DNA of 52,421 bases from an uncultured Bacteroidota bacterium (GTDB taxonomy: Bacteria > Bacteroidota > Bacteroidia > Bacteroidales > UBA12077), in the NCBI GenBank assembly GCA_913055635.1, contig CAJXLK010000034.1, positions 1 to 52,421 on the forward strand. The letters are read 5' to 3'. The notes under the pieces were generated by a model. That model did not search any database, was not told the origin of the DNA, and saw only the letters and a program-made list of their open reading frames with translations. Positions 15,174 to 24,078 of this stretch are shown piece after piece (positions within the stretch are counted from its first letter, which is position 1; each line of letters begins with the position of its first letter). The translations under genes and the position numbers were made by a program.

Positions 15174-15477
15174 TAAGAAGGGTTTAATAGCAAGACACCA
15201 TAGCAAGCTGCCATACATCCCCTGGTGCTTTTGGGGCTGAACCTTCTGACGGCCTGTTTAGGGAGGGTCGCTTATGCCAGGGCCATTAAAGGTACCAGGG
15301 AAAGTCTTGGCTTGACGCTTCCCCGGGTCACCTATATTGCTTGTGGCGAATTCACTCTAGCGTGCAGGTTTTAGTAAAACCTGCTGTGGCCTTTCTGAAT
15401 ATGATCGAATATAGCGAATTCACGGAAAAGGCTGCAGGTATTGGCCTGAGTTTTTCAAGGGTCAGGTCGAATGGCTC
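15174..15477. other. Intergenic region with palindrome and direct repeat
   Basis: No credible ORF. It contains the exact 21-nt palindrome at 15364-15384 (arms GCAGGTTTTA and TAAAACCTGC around a single G) and a direct repeat of GCGAATTCAC at 15346-15355 and 15414-15423, each followed at about 10 nt by TGCAGGT. It lies between the convergent cyanophycinase and CHAD genes, so the palindrome could help end transcription, but it has no T-run. Confidence 0.5.
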
Positions 15478-16341
15478 TTAGCTGTATTGAGGGTTCATTT
15501 CCAACAGGTTCTTCATCAGGGAGAACAGGTGCATCAACTCCGGGCGCATGTGATTGACTCCTTTTCGAATGTCTTGTCTGACCTGTTGCTGATAGCGTGC
15601 AAGGATTTCCTTTTCCTCTTCCCCGGTCTCGTCCAATGTGTTTTCATATTCTTCCAGGATCTTACGGAATTCGTCCCGGTCATGCCATTCTCCCAGCATA
15701 TCTTCAACCTTTTTGATCTCTTCAAAACTCAATTCATCCTCTACCATCTTGTGGACATCCCCTACCTTCTGGCCGATGATGAAACGGATGTGCTTGAGGT
15801 ATTTCCTGATTTGATGCAAATGAACCTCATAGCGGGGTTCAAACATGTATCGGTAACAGGCATCAACCCTTGATTTGACAAAGGTGTAGAGCTTCCTGTT
15901 TAGCCTGGCCTTTGAAATGCCCCCCAATGCCTGTTGAAGGGCTTCGGCCTGCTGGTAAAACCTGCGAAAACTCAACCCCGGCATGGATTGATGATACTCC
16001 TGCCTGCTGTGCTCCTCCATCTGTTCCAGATATTTGTAAAAACCCGGGAAATCCTCGCCAAGTTGATCCCGATGGTGTTGGTAAAGATTTTTGTGAATAT
16101 GAACTTCCCGCAACTGACCTGCTTTTTGGAAAATTTTTTTCAGTTTCTTGAGGTGGGGATAATCTTGTTTTACACGGGCAAATTTGGATTCTTCCATAAA
16201 AAGAAACAAGGCACGCATTTTTTTTATGGCCACCCGCAGGTCATGGATGGCTTCCTCATCTTCGGTATTGATGGCCCGCAGGAATTCCTTCTCGAATTTC
16301 CCGGTGTATTTTTCAAATAGCTTGTCCAGCGTTTTGGCCAC
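15478..16341 (-). CDS. CHAD domain protein
   Basis: Alpha-helical CHAD protein of 287 residues, rich in conserved His, Arg and Lys. Typical segments are EEAIHDLRVAIKKMRALFLFME, LREVHIHKNLY, YEVHLHQIRKYLKHIRFIIGQ and LGEWHDRDEF. CHAD domains bind inorganic polyphosphate through their basic faces. No CYTH partner domain is fused or adjacent. It is the last gene of a minus-strand run tex - coiled coil - CHAD, though the gaps (about 45 and 110 bp) leave co-transcription open. A link to the phosphate cluster 27 kb away is only speculation. Confidence 0.85.
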   Translation of the reverse strand: MAKTLDKLFEKYTGKFEKEFLRAINTEDEEAIHDLRVAIKKMRALFLFMEESKFARVKQDYPHLKKLKKIFQKAGQLREVHIHKNLYQHHRDQLGEDFPGFYKYLEQMEEHSRQEYHQSMPGLSFRRFYQQAEALQQALGGISKARLNRKLYTFVKSRVDACYRYMFEPRYEVHLHQIRKYLKHIRFIIGQKVGDVHKMVEDELSFEEIKKVEDMLGEWHDRDEFRKILEEYENTLDETGEEEKEILARYQQQVRQDIRKGVNHMRPELMHLFSLMKNLLEMNPQYS

Positions 16342-16386
16342 AATTCAAAAATTTAAATTGAACAATAGAGGAGAATGCCTTTGAGA

Positions 16387-16845
16387 TCAGGCGTTTTGAA
16401 GCTGCTCCAGAACCTTTTTCTGATTTTCGATTTTTTTGAGGATCTCGTTGTATTCCTTTTCTTTTTGCTGAAAATATTGATCGGCCTTCTCAAAATTCTT
16501 TTTGCTTTTTTGCATCTTCTTTTCGGCCTTCTTCAGGTCTTTTTCGGCCTTTTCTTTTTCTTTCCTGGCCTGATCCATCTCTTCCTTCCGCTTCAATAAG
16601 GTTTTGACCGTTTTGTTGATTTCTTTTGAATATTGCTTGATTTCTTCGTAAAGGTTGCTTTGCGGATCGGTGTGCTCGAGTTGTTGGGCTTCTTCCTGAT
16701 TAAGGACCTCGTTGTCCCCTTGAGGTTGACCCTGCGTTTCGTTGCCTTCTTCAGGCTTCTGGAGAGGAGATTCCTTGCTGCTGTTTTTTTGCTTTTCCTG
16801 ATCGTCTCCCTTTAGTTCCTGATGCTCTTGATTTTCCATGATCAT
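16387..16845 (-). CDS. Charged coiled-coil protein of unknown function
   Basis: Not recognised. 152 residues (150 from the third codon, also ATG). The N-terminal third is Gln/Glu/Asn-rich and probably disordered. From about residue 65 it is one continuous coiled coil rich in Lys and Glu (EEIKQYSKEINKTVKTLLKRKEEMD onward) to the end. There is no signal peptide and no membrane segment. The strong strand-specific composition supports coding. It sits between CHAD and tex on the same strand. Confidence 0.6.
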   Translation of the reverse strand: MIMENQEHQELKGDDQEKQKNSSKESPLQKPEEGNETQGQPQGDNEVLNQEEAQQLEHTDPQSNLYEEIKQYSKEINKTVKTLLKRKEEMDQARKEKEKAEKDLKKAEKKMQKSKKNFEKADQYFQQKEKEYNEILKKIENQKKVLEQLQNA

Positions 16846-16955
16846 TTGTGATTTGTTGTTAAAACCTAAAAGAACAGCATTCCAAATTATTCAATTTTAA
16901 TGACATTAACAATAGAACCAAATTAATTTTACCCCATTAGGCTTGAGAAAGGGCA

Positions 16956-19094
16956 TTAGGAGTCAACGTCCTTCAGGCTGAGCTGAATTCTGCCCCGGGC
17001 CAGGTCTACATCAAGGATTTTGACCCGCACATGTTGATGCAATGCCACCACATCGGCCGGGTTTGACACGTAGCGGTTGGCCAGGTTGGAGATATGGATC
17101 AGCCCGTTGTGTTTGATGCCAATATCTACGAATGCCCCGAAATTGGTTATGTTGTTGATGATGCCGGGCACCACCATGTCTTTTTTCAGATCTTCAATGG
17201 AGCGGATGTTTGGGTCGAACTCAAATTTTTTGATTTGCTGGCGGGGGTCACGGCCGGGTTTTTCAAGTTCGGCGAATATATCTTTTAAAGTGGGCAGGCC
17301 GGTGTTTTCAGAAATATAGCGGTCGAGGCTGATTTGAGAACGCAGTTGTTGGTTGTGGATTAACTGATGAACCGTTGTATTCAGGTCGCCTGCCATTTGT
17401 TCGACGATCGGGTAACTTTCGGGGTGCACAGCGCTATTGTCCAGGGGGTTGTGGGCATTCGGGATGCGCAGAAAGCCGGCTGCCTGCTGGAAACCTTTTG
17501 CCCCCATTCGCTTGACATTTTTCAGTTCTGCCCGCGAGGAGAAGGGCCCGCTGTCTTTTCTGTATTCGACAATATTGCCGGCCAGTTGAGGCCCCAGCCC
17601 GGATACATAGGTCAATAGGTTTTTGCTTGCGGTATTTACGTTGACCCCTACCTGATTGACACAACTTTCGACGACCTGATCCAGTTTGGTTTTAAGTTTG
17701 GCCGGATCCACATCGTGTTGATACTGCCCTACGCCAATGGATTTGGGGTCGATCTTGACCAGTTCGGCCAGGGGGTCCATCAGGCGCCGGCCTATGGAAA
17801 CAGCCCCGCGGACCGTTACATCGTAATCAGGCAGCTCTTCGCGGGCGACCTTGGAAGCGGAATAGACCGAGGCGCCATCTTCGCTGACGGTAAAGACGTT
17901 GATATCCCGGTCAAATTTGAGTTTACGGATGAATTGTTCGGTTTCCCGGCTGGCCGTTCCGTTACCTATGGCAATGGCCTGGATTTTATGGGAAGCGGCC
18001 AGGGTGGTGATTTTTTTGGCCGCTTGCCGGGTTTGCTCCTGGGGCTTGTGGGGGTAGATGGTTTCATTGTACAACAGGTGGCCTTGTTCATCCAGGCACA
18101 CCACTTTGCAACCGGTGCGGTAGCCCGGGTCGATGGCCATTACCCTTTGCTGGCCCAGGGGTGGTGCAAGCAGCAACTGGCGAAGGTTTTCAGCAAATAC
18201 CCGGATGGCCTCCTCATCGGCTTTTTCCTTGTAGTAGGCCTTCATTTCATTCTCCATCGAAGGCGCCATCAACCTTTTGTAGGCATCTTCCGTGGCTTGC
18301 TGAACCTGCCGGGAGATTTCCCCGTTGGCTTCATTCCGCACAAAAAGGTCTTCTAATAGGGCGATTGCCTCCTGCTGGTCAGGGGCAACCGATATTTTAA
18401 GGATGCCCTCCTTTTCCCCGCGCATGATGGCCAAAAAGCGGTGAGAAGGGGCTTTTCTGAGCAATTCCTGCCACTCAAAATAATCCTTGTATTTCTGGCC
18501 TTCTTCCTCTTTTCCCTTAACCAGAGCCGATTCTATTAAGGCATGCTTGTGGAAGTGTTTTCTGATGCGTTGCCTTGCCTGCTGGTCTTCGTTGATCCAT
18601 TCGGCGATGATATCCCGGGCACCTTGCAGGGCCTGTTCCGCATCGGCAATCTCCTCGTTGATATAGTCCCTGGCCCGTTGGTGGGGATCGGTTGTCTTTT
18701 GTTTGAAAAGTTCATCGGCCAGGGGCTCCAGCCCTTTCTCCCTGGCCTTGGTTGCCCGGGTGCGTCTTTTGGGCTTATAAGGCAGGTAAAGGTCTTCCAA
18801 CTCCTGGAGGGTATCGCTTTGACGGATCTGCTCCTCCAGTTGGCCGGTGAGCTGGCCCTGCTCATCAATGGTTTTGAGAATGGTTGCCCGCCTTTTGTCG
18901 AGCTCTTCCAGTTTTTGTTTTTGTTCCTCGATCCAGGTGATTTGCGCCTCATCCAGGTTGCCCGTCCTTTCTTTGCGGTAGCGGCTGATAAAGGGTATGG
19001 TTGCTCCCTGGCCCAGTAGAGACAGGGTGTTGGCGACCTGCCAGGATTCAACCTGCAGGCCATCGGCAATGCGCTTGGCGTAAGTATCGTTCAT
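16956..19094 (-). CDS. tex: Tex family RNA-binding transcription accessory protein
   Basis: Cytoplasmic nucleic-acid-binding protein of 712 residues related to eukaryotic Spt6; it influences transcription and RNA metabolism. Domains in order: N-terminal helical Tex region (ATIPFISRYRKERTGNLDEAQI), YqgF/RNase H-like domain (VMAIDPGYRTGCKVVCLDEQG), helix-hairpin-helix region (GVNVNTASKNLLTYVSGLG, ELKNVKRMGAKGFQQAAGFLRI) and a C-terminal S1 RNA-binding domain (VVPGIINNITNFGAFVDIG ... GLIHISNLANRYV). Length and order are normal for Tex. TATCTTCG at 19117-19124 on the minus strand, 22 nt upstream of the ATG, is a near match to the -7 box. Confidence 0.94.
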   Translation of the reverse strand: MNDTYAKRIADGLQVESWQVANTLSLLGQGATIPFISRYRKERTGNLDEAQITWIEEQKQKLEELDKRRATILKTIDEQGQLTGQLEEQIRQSDTLQELEDLYLPYKPKRRTRATKAREKGLEPLADELFKQKTTDPHQRARDYINEEIADAEQALQGARDIIAEWINEDQQARQRIRKHFHKHALIESALVKGKEEEGQKYKDYFEWQELLRKAPSHRFLAIMRGEKEGILKISVAPDQQEAIALLEDLFVRNEANGEISRQVQQATEDAYKRLMAPSMENEMKAYYKEKADEEAIRVFAENLRQLLLAPPLGQQRVMAIDPGYRTGCKVVCLDEQGHLLYNETIYPHKPQEQTRQAAKKITTLAASHKIQAIAIGNGTASRETEQFIRKLKFDRDINVFTVSEDGASVYSASKVAREELPDYDVTVRGAVSIGRRLMDPLAELVKIDPKSIGVGQYQHDVDPAKLKTKLDQVVESCVNQVGVNVNTASKNLLTYVSGLGPQLAGNIVEYRKDSGPFSSRAELKNVKRMGAKGFQQAAGFLRIPNAHNPLDNSAVHPESYPIVEQMAGDLNTTVHQLIHNQQLRSQISLDRYISENTGLPTLKDIFAELEKPGRDPRQQIKKFEFDPNIRSIEDLKKDMVVPGIINNITNFGAFVDIGIKHNGLIHISNLANRYVSNPADVVALHQHVRVKILDVDLARGRIQLSLKDVDS

Positions 19095-19159
19095 GAAATC
19101 GGTTTTTGCTGTCCTACGAAGATATAAAAATTCTCCCTGGTGACGAGCCCGCTTCTGAC

Positions 19160-19249
19160 GACCCCGCTTAGCGGGGTCGGGTTCAATGTTACCCCGCTTA
19201 GCGGGGTGCTATCGAGATACTTCCGCTAACGACCCCGCTAAGCGGGGTC
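19160..19249. repeat. Three copies of a GC-rich 19-nt palindrome
   Basis: The palindrome GACCCCGCTWAGCGGGGTC occurs at 19160-19178 and 19231-19249, with a slightly shorter copy at 19191-19207. The centre is TTA in two copies and TAA in one. GTGCTATC follows the second copy and recurs just past the third at the end of the CDF gene, which points to a small tandem duplication. The copies lie between the CDF stop and the tex start on the minus strand. Confidence 0.85.
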
Positions 19250-19263
19250 ATATAAGTAGGGTG

Positions 19264-20154
19264 CTATCTGGGTTCGGCATGAATGGTGGCGGTCATCTCC
19301 AGGCGCTGTTCAATCTGGTTTTCCAGTTTTTCAATGTAATCATGGGCTTCTTCCAGCGAGAGCGTCCCCTGGAGGTTGATGTGAAAGGTGAGCTCTACAT
19401 GTTGACCATAGCGATGGATATGCACGTGATGGGGTTTGGAATCGAAGCCCAGGGTTTCACGGCTGACGGTTTGGATGTTTTGAATCAGCTCAGCCGAAGG
19501 TTTTTCCCCCATCAGGGGATGCACCGCATCACGGATGATGCTGTAGGCCGCCCATCCAATCATCAGGGTGACCATAATACCCAAAACTCCGTCAATCCAC
19601 CAGAAATACGGGCTGAGGAAAATGCCGATCAGGATGACCAATGAAGAAAGGGCATCGGTTCGATGATGCCAGCCATCGGCCTTCAGGGTGTTGGAATGCA
19701 CCTTTTTTCCCGCCCATATGGCGTATTGGGCCAGCCCTTCCTTGACCGCCAAAGAAACCACCATGGCAATGATTCCAATGGTCCCATATTGAGCCGACTC
19801 ATGCGCCTGGAGCTTTGCTATGCTTTCTGTCAGAAAATTGTAGGCAATCACGGCCAATAATACCCCAATGAATAAGGAGGCAATTAACTCAGCCCGGCCA
19901 TGGCCAAAGGGATGTTCCCGGTCGGCGGGCTTTTTGGAGATCGATGCTGCAATTAGCACGATCAAGGAACTGAGCGAATCGGACAGGGTATGCCAGGCAT
20001 CGGCAAGGATCGCTACCGATCCGCTTACCCAACCTGCCCAGTATTTGAGCACAAACAAGGCGATGTTGCCAGCCAAAGACAACCATCCTTCTTGCTTAGC
20101 CAGTTTGAAGCGGTTGTATCGCATCATCATGCCATTGCTCTGGTTTGAACCCAT
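19264..20154 (-). CDS. Cation diffusion facilitator family transporter
   Basis: Inner-membrane proton/divalent-cation antiporter of 296 residues. The six-helix core carries the two metal motifs: SVAILADAWHTLSDSLSSL (HxxxD, helix II) and LKADGWHHRTDALSSLVIL (HHxxD, helix V). The C-terminal cytoplasmic domain has the CDF ferredoxin-like fold (LGFDSKPHHVHIHRYGQHVELTFHI). The HHxxD form is seen in CDFs that export iron, cobalt or zinc, so specificity is open. An internal His-rich loop, common in zinc-specific members, is absent. No metal regulator is adjacent. Confidence 0.9.
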   Translation of the reverse strand: MGSNQSNGMMMRYNRFKLAKQEGWLSLAGNIALFVLKYWAGWVSGSVAILADAWHTLSDSLSSLIVLIAASISKKPADREHPFGHGRAELIASLFIGVLLAVIAYNFLTESIAKLQAHESAQYGTIGIIAMVVSLAVKEGLAQYAIWAGKKVHSNTLKADGWHHRTDALSSLVILIGIFLSPYFWWIDGVLGIMVTLMIGWAAYSIIRDAVHPLMGEKPSAELIQNIQTVSRETLGFDSKPHHVHIHRYGQHVELTFHINLQGTLSLEEAHDYIEKLENQIEQRLEMTATIHAEPR

Positions 20155-20264
20155 AAAGTAAAAAAAAATCTGCTATCCTTCATGGGCCTGAAAAATTATT
20201 CCTGGTTTGCCCTGACACTGAATTAGACTGATCTGATCATCGATATGCCCCTGCCAGCCTTGTC

Positions 20265-22733
20265 TTACCCCTGGTACTTGAGCACATTGGCCGGGTTCAG
20301 GTTGTAGCTCTTGATGGTATTAAATGTCACAATCACAGATAGCAGGGCAAAAGTCACCAAACCGGCCAGCAAAAAAATCCAAAGGTTGATGTTGGCATGC
20401 TTTGCATAGGAATTAAGCCAGGTTTGCGCGATAATAAGGGTTACCGGCCAGGCAATCAGATTAGAGAGAATCGCCAGTTTTGAAAACTCGTTGAATATTA
20501 ATTGATTGATTTGATTCAGTTTGGCCCCGTGTACTTTCCGCAGACATATTTCCCGCTTTTTTTGATCGGCATAGAAGGAAGTTAACCCCAGCAAACCGAT
20601 TCCGGCAATAATGAGAGCCATGAATGTCAGCAGGGTGGCGAAACGCCCAAAGTTGGCCTCGTTCACGTAGAGATTGTCCAGCTGCGTTTTTAGCCTGGAG
20701 GGTTTAATCGGACGAGTGGGATTGTATTGATGCCATACTTTGCGGATGTGGGCGAGTGGCGGCTGCATATCAGAACCTCTTACCCGGACGGCAATCACGC
20801 GGGCAAATTCTTCGGGGATGCTGTACATGTCTATGATGAATTTGTTCAGTGGCTGGTGTAAGGATTGTACATGAAAGTCCTGGCAAACCCCAATCACCTT
20901 TTCTTCCCCATACTGTGAACGGATCTCTTTCCCTAAGGCTTCTTCATTGGACCAGCCCATGTCGTGGGCCATGGTTTGGTTGATGATCACCCCCCGGGTT
21001 TGGTCGTCAGGGAAAGCTTTGCTGAAGGATCTTCCCGAAAGCATCCTGATTTGAAAGGTTTCGACAAAGTCCCATTCCACCAAAAAAGTGGGAATGTAAT
21101 AATACTTACCTTTTTCCAGGCCTTCAACCTGATAGGCCCTGGTGTTGTGATTGACCCCCAGGATGTCTTCCATGCCCGTGACAGCAGTTATGTCTTTATG
21201 CTTCAAAAGTTCCTCCTTAAAATCAGAATAGTGGGAAGTTAACTTGCCTGCGCTCCTGAAGATGATCACCTGATCGGAGTTAAAACCCAACTGGGCCTTT
21301 CGAAGATATTTGAGCTGTGAGTAAGCCATCATGGAGGTGATGATCAGGGTGGTGGATATAATAAACTGGCTGGTTACCAGGATTTTCCTGGGTTGAAGTG
21401 ATCGCTTCCGGGTGATCGGCTGGTTTTTAAACAACGCCAGGGGATGATACCGCGACAGGCATAAGGAGGGATAAATGCCCGAGAGCAAATTCACCAGGAT
21501 CAGCAGTCCGGCCAGGCCAATGATTACCTGGGATGAAAACAGAAAGCCCGGGGAAATATTTTTTCCGGTGAAGTGGTTGAAAACCGGCAGGGTGAATTCA
21601 ACCAGCAGAATAGCCAGTATAAGAGAAATGGTGGTCAGGATAAGGGTCTCACCCATGAACTGTACCATTAGTTTTACAGAGGTGGCCCCGTATACTTTTT
21701 TGATGCCGATCTCCCGCGACCGGGTGAAGGAGGTTGCCGTGGTGAGGTTTATAAAATTGGTGGAAGCCAGCAGCAAAATAACGATGGCAATGACGGCCAG
21801 CAGGTAAATGTAACTGATGTTGCTGTTGGAATTCATCTCAAAATCATGATCGGAATGAAGATGAATCCTGGTAAGTGGCTGAAGATACAGGGTAACGTTT
21901 TGATTTTTCAGTTCATCGTAATGCCTCTGGTAAAATGCCCCAAATTGCGCTTCCAGCTCTTTGTGATCCACGTTGGGATAAAGCATAAGATATGTCCAGC
22001 AGGGGTTCCATACCCAGGTTTCAGGATATCGGTTGGTTTTGGTCTGACGATAGCGGGTCAGGGCCCCCAGGAGTTGTTGAGGTCCCTGCTTGCCCTGAAG
22101 CATTCGATAGGTTGAGAGAGACCCCAGTATATCAAATTGGATATGCGACTGAAGGGGAAGATCTTCCAGTACCCCGGTTACTTTCAAATCAACATATTCT
22201 TCCAGCCTCAGGATCTTATTCATTGGCGTTTCTTCTCCGAAATAACGCCGCGCTGAGGATTGGGTCAGCACAATGGAGTTGGGTTGGTCAAAGGCCCTTC
22301 GGGGATCGCCTTCCAGGAAATCGAAAGAAAAGATATTAAACACCGTCGAATCGGCCAGATAGAAACGGGCCTCGTTGTAACGTATGGTATCGGTGGGGGT
22401 CTGATATTCCAACATCATTTCAGGGAGCTGAAAGTTGAAGAATCTTACCACTTCTTCCACCAAATGGGGATAGTCAGTTTGAATGGCAGGACCGCAAGGA
22501 AAAGAACAGGTTGCTGCATCTTCATTGACTTCCTGGGTGTTGTACCATCGGTTCACCCGGTATATGCGATCGGCATGTTGATGGTGGCGGTCGAACTGCA
22601 ATTCATCCGAAATATAAAGGAATATAAAGATGAACCCGCCCATCCCTAGTGCCAGTCCACCTATGTTGATCAATGTATAGCGCCAGTAACGGAGCATGTT
22701 TCTGGCAGCCATGATCAGATTGTAGCGTATCAT
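20265..22733 (-). CDS. FtsX/MacB-type ABC transporter permease
   Basis: Large permease of 822 residues in the MacB/FtsX superfamily, duplicated form common in Bacteroidota. It has an N-terminal membrane helix (LGMGGFIFIFLYISDEL), a periplasmic MacB_PCD-like domain (about 50-280), three helices (IYLLAVIAIVILLLASTNF, LILTTISLILAILLV, VIIGLAGLLILVNLLSGIYP), a second helix and periplasmic domain, and three last helices ending with LDPANVL-like NLNPANVLKYQG. FtsX motifs include FTRSREIGIKKVYGA and KKREICLRKVHGA. Such proteins need an ATPase of the LolD/MacB type; none is encoded here. The substrate is unknown; lipoprotein or antimicrobial export are typical roles. Confidence 0.88.
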   Translation of the reverse strand: MIRYNLIMAARNMLRYWRYTLINIGGLALGMGGFIFIFLYISDELQFDRHHQHADRIYRVNRWYNTQEVNEDAATCSFPCGPAIQTDYPHLVEEVVRFFNFQLPEMMLEYQTPTDTIRYNEARFYLADSTVFNIFSFDFLEGDPRRAFDQPNSIVLTQSSARRYFGEETPMNKILRLEEYVDLKVTGVLEDLPLQSHIQFDILGSLSTYRMLQGKQGPQQLLGALTRYRQTKTNRYPETWVWNPCWTYLMLYPNVDHKELEAQFGAFYQRHYDELKNQNVTLYLQPLTRIHLHSDHDFEMNSNSNISYIYLLAVIAIVILLLASTNFINLTTATSFTRSREIGIKKVYGATSVKLMVQFMGETLILTTISLILAILLVEFTLPVFNHFTGKNISPGFLFSSQVIIGLAGLLILVNLLSGIYPSLCLSRYHPLALFKNQPITRKRSLQPRKILVTSQFIISTTLIITSMMAYSQLKYLRKAQLGFNSDQVIIFRSAGKLTSHYSDFKEELLKHKDITAVTGMEDILGVNHNTRAYQVEGLEKGKYYYIPTFLVEWDFVETFQIRMLSGRSFSKAFPDDQTRGVIINQTMAHDMGWSNEEALGKEIRSQYGEEKVIGVCQDFHVQSLHQPLNKFIIDMYSIPEEFARVIAVRVRGSDMQPPLAHIRKVWHQYNPTRPIKPSRLKTQLDNLYVNEANFGRFATLLTFMALIIAGIGLLGLTSFYADQKKREICLRKVHGAKLNQINQLIFNEFSKLAILSNLIAWPVTLIIAQTWLNSYAKHANINLWIFLLAGLVTFALLSVIVTFNTIKSYNLNPANVLKYQG

Positions 22734-22837
22734 GACTTTGGCATTAAAACCATGTTTTCAGAAGACGAAACAATAACGAAAAAAATGGGGGGCTGGTATG
22801 CAGGAAGGATTTTACCGGCAATTCATTCGTATAAAGT

Positions 22838-22963
22838 TTACTTAACAGTTTGTATTTCAGTATAATAATAGTATGTAATTCGTTGGTCTCGGTAACCTCT
22901 GCCATGGATCCCGAATGCTTGATACATGGCCTTGCTGCATAAGTCCGTGCATGCGGGATTCAT
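22838..22963 (-). other. 41-codon open frame across hairpin E9 and its spacer
   Basis: On the minus strand an ATG at 22963 opens a frame through the hairpin and the whole spacer to a TAA at 22838. It begins MNPACTDLCSKAMYQAFG, then GRGYRDQRITYYYY, and ends EIQTVK. Copy E10 upstream has a matching frame without an ATG (NPAYKQLCNKTMYQTCGIHG). Codon changes between the two are mostly non-silent, so there is no sign of selection on protein. I list it as an open frame, not a confirmed gene. Confidence 0.2.
22905..22962 (-). repeat. Interspersed hairpin element, copy E9
   Basis: Minus-strand arms AATCCCGCATGC and GCATTCGGGATCC, one mismatch; loop has TGCAGCAAGG. It is followed on the minus strand by CATGGCAGAGG and a spacer nearly identical to that at 137-206, ending in ACTTTATACGAATGAA at about 22822-22837. 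It lies upstream of, and on the same strand as, the ABC permease gene. Confidence 0.8.
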
Positions 22964-23038
22964 TGGTATAAAGACTTACTAAAGGTTATCCATTAGCATC
23001 GTATTGTGCCATAAACCATTCTTATCGGAACGCTTGCC

Positions 23039-23097
23039 ATGGATTCCGCATGTTTGATACATCGTTTTGTTGCATAACTGCTTGTATGCGGGGTTGA
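23039..23097 (-). repeat. Interspersed hairpin element, copy E10
   Basis: Minus-strand arms CCCCGCATAC and ACATGCGGAATCC; loop contains TGCAACAAAA. It is 135 bp from E9, the usual tandem unit. Its spacer (about 22966-23035) differs from the E9 spacer but aligns with the E6 and E8 spacers (GTTCCGATAAGAATGG). The rest of the 22734-23212 gap shows nothing else, apart from a 14-bp duplication CCTGGGCTTTTAAT/CCTGGGCTTTTACC at the dapB stop. Confidence 0.75.
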
Positions 23098-23212
23098 TTG
23101 GTTTATCTTTTTGCTTTTAACGGCCCATTGGAACTTATTCCGCAAGGCGGGAGTGTTATATGATTGTAGCTTAACGTTTGAGCCAGCGTTTTGATCGGGT
23201 AAAAGCCCAGGA

Positions 23213-23938
23213 TTAAAAGCCCAGGAAATCATCCATTGAAAAAACGCCCTGGCGTCCCTGGATGTATTCGGCGGCCATAACAGCTCCGAGGGCAAAACCT
23301 TCCCGGCTTTTGGCCGAGTGCTTAATCTCTATGTCATCAAAATCGGAATGGTAGATTACCCGGTGGATACCAGGGATCTCGTCCTCGCGGATGGATTTAA
23401 CCGGCAGATCCTCATCAGCCTCCGCCTTCTCTTTCTTCCATTGTTTTTTGCGGTCAAGCTTGCCCAACAAGAGTTCAGCCAGGCGTTTGGCTGTACCGCT
23501 TGGAGCATCAGCCTTATGCACATGGTGGGTTTCTTCAATCTCCATGTCATAGGCCGGATATTGATTCATGATCCGGGCCAGGTATTCGTTGACCTTAAAG
23601 AACAAATTCACCCCCAGGTTAAAATTGGGGGCGTGAAAGAAAGTGCCCTGATGTTGTTCACAATAAGCGCGAACCTTGGGAAAATCGTCGAGCCAGCCGG
23701 TGGTACCCGATACAACAGGGATTCCTGCCTTCAAAGTGGCCATGATGTTGTCGTAAGCCGCCTTTGGCAAAGTAAATTCAATGGCCACATCAGCCTGGCC
23801 GATCTTTTCAGGGGTGAGATCCCCCCGGTTGTCCTTGTCAATGGTCAGGATGATTTGATGGCCACGCTTTTGTGCAACCCGCTCTATCTCATGGCCCATC
23901 CGGCCATAGCCGATCAATGCAATCTTTAATGGTGACAT
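23213..23938 (-). CDS. dapB: 4-hydroxy-tetrahydrodipicolinate reductase
   Basis: NAD(P)H-dependent reductase of the lysine/diaminopimelate pathway, which feeds peptidoglycan; cytoplasmic. 241 residues, in the family range. The Rossmann motif is IALIGYGRMGHEIE at the N-terminus. Conserved segments are VAIEFTLPKAAYDN, GIPVVSGTTGW, APNFNLGVNLFFKVN, and the substrate-binding motif EETHHVHKADAPSGTAKRLAE with the catalytic His and Lys. The C-terminus FALGAVMAAEYIQGRQGVFSMDDFLGF is typical. It follows rplT on the same strand, but the strong terminator at 24009-24049 separates them. Confidence 0.96.
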   Translation of the reverse strand: MSPLKIALIGYGRMGHEIERVAQKRGHQIILTIDKDNRGDLTPEKIGQADVAIEFTLPKAAYDNIMATLKAGIPVVSGTTGWLDDFPKVRAYCEQHQGTFFHAPNFNLGVNLFFKVNEYLARIMNQYPAYDMEIEETHHVHKADAPSGTAKRLAELLLGKLDRKKQWKKEKAEADEDLPVKSIREDEIPGIHRVIYHSDFDDIEIKHSAKSREGFALGAVMAAEYIQGRQGVFSMDDFLGF

Positions 23939-24008
23939 GCGATGCTGTCTTTAATCTTGTAACACTAAAATGTGCTAATTTATAATTTTTCGGGCATTTA
24001 ACCGTGTT

Positions 24009-24049
24009 AAAAAAAACAAAAAAGGGGAAGGCGTTGACCGCGCTTCCCC
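24009..24049 (-). terminator. Intrinsic terminator of the thrS-infC-rpmI-rplT operon
   Basis: On the minus strand GGGGAAGCG ... CGCCTTCCCC forms a GC-rich stem directly followed by TTTTTTG and a further T-run. It lies 30 nt after the rplT stop. Confidence 0.9.
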
Positions 24050-24078
24050 GATAAATCTTTTATGATCGTCGAAAGGGT

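Noticed and set aside
16375-16815. Leu/Phe-rich ORFs opposite the coiled-coil gene
   Set aside because: Antisense of a Lys/Glu-rich coiled coil; no start context or signal.
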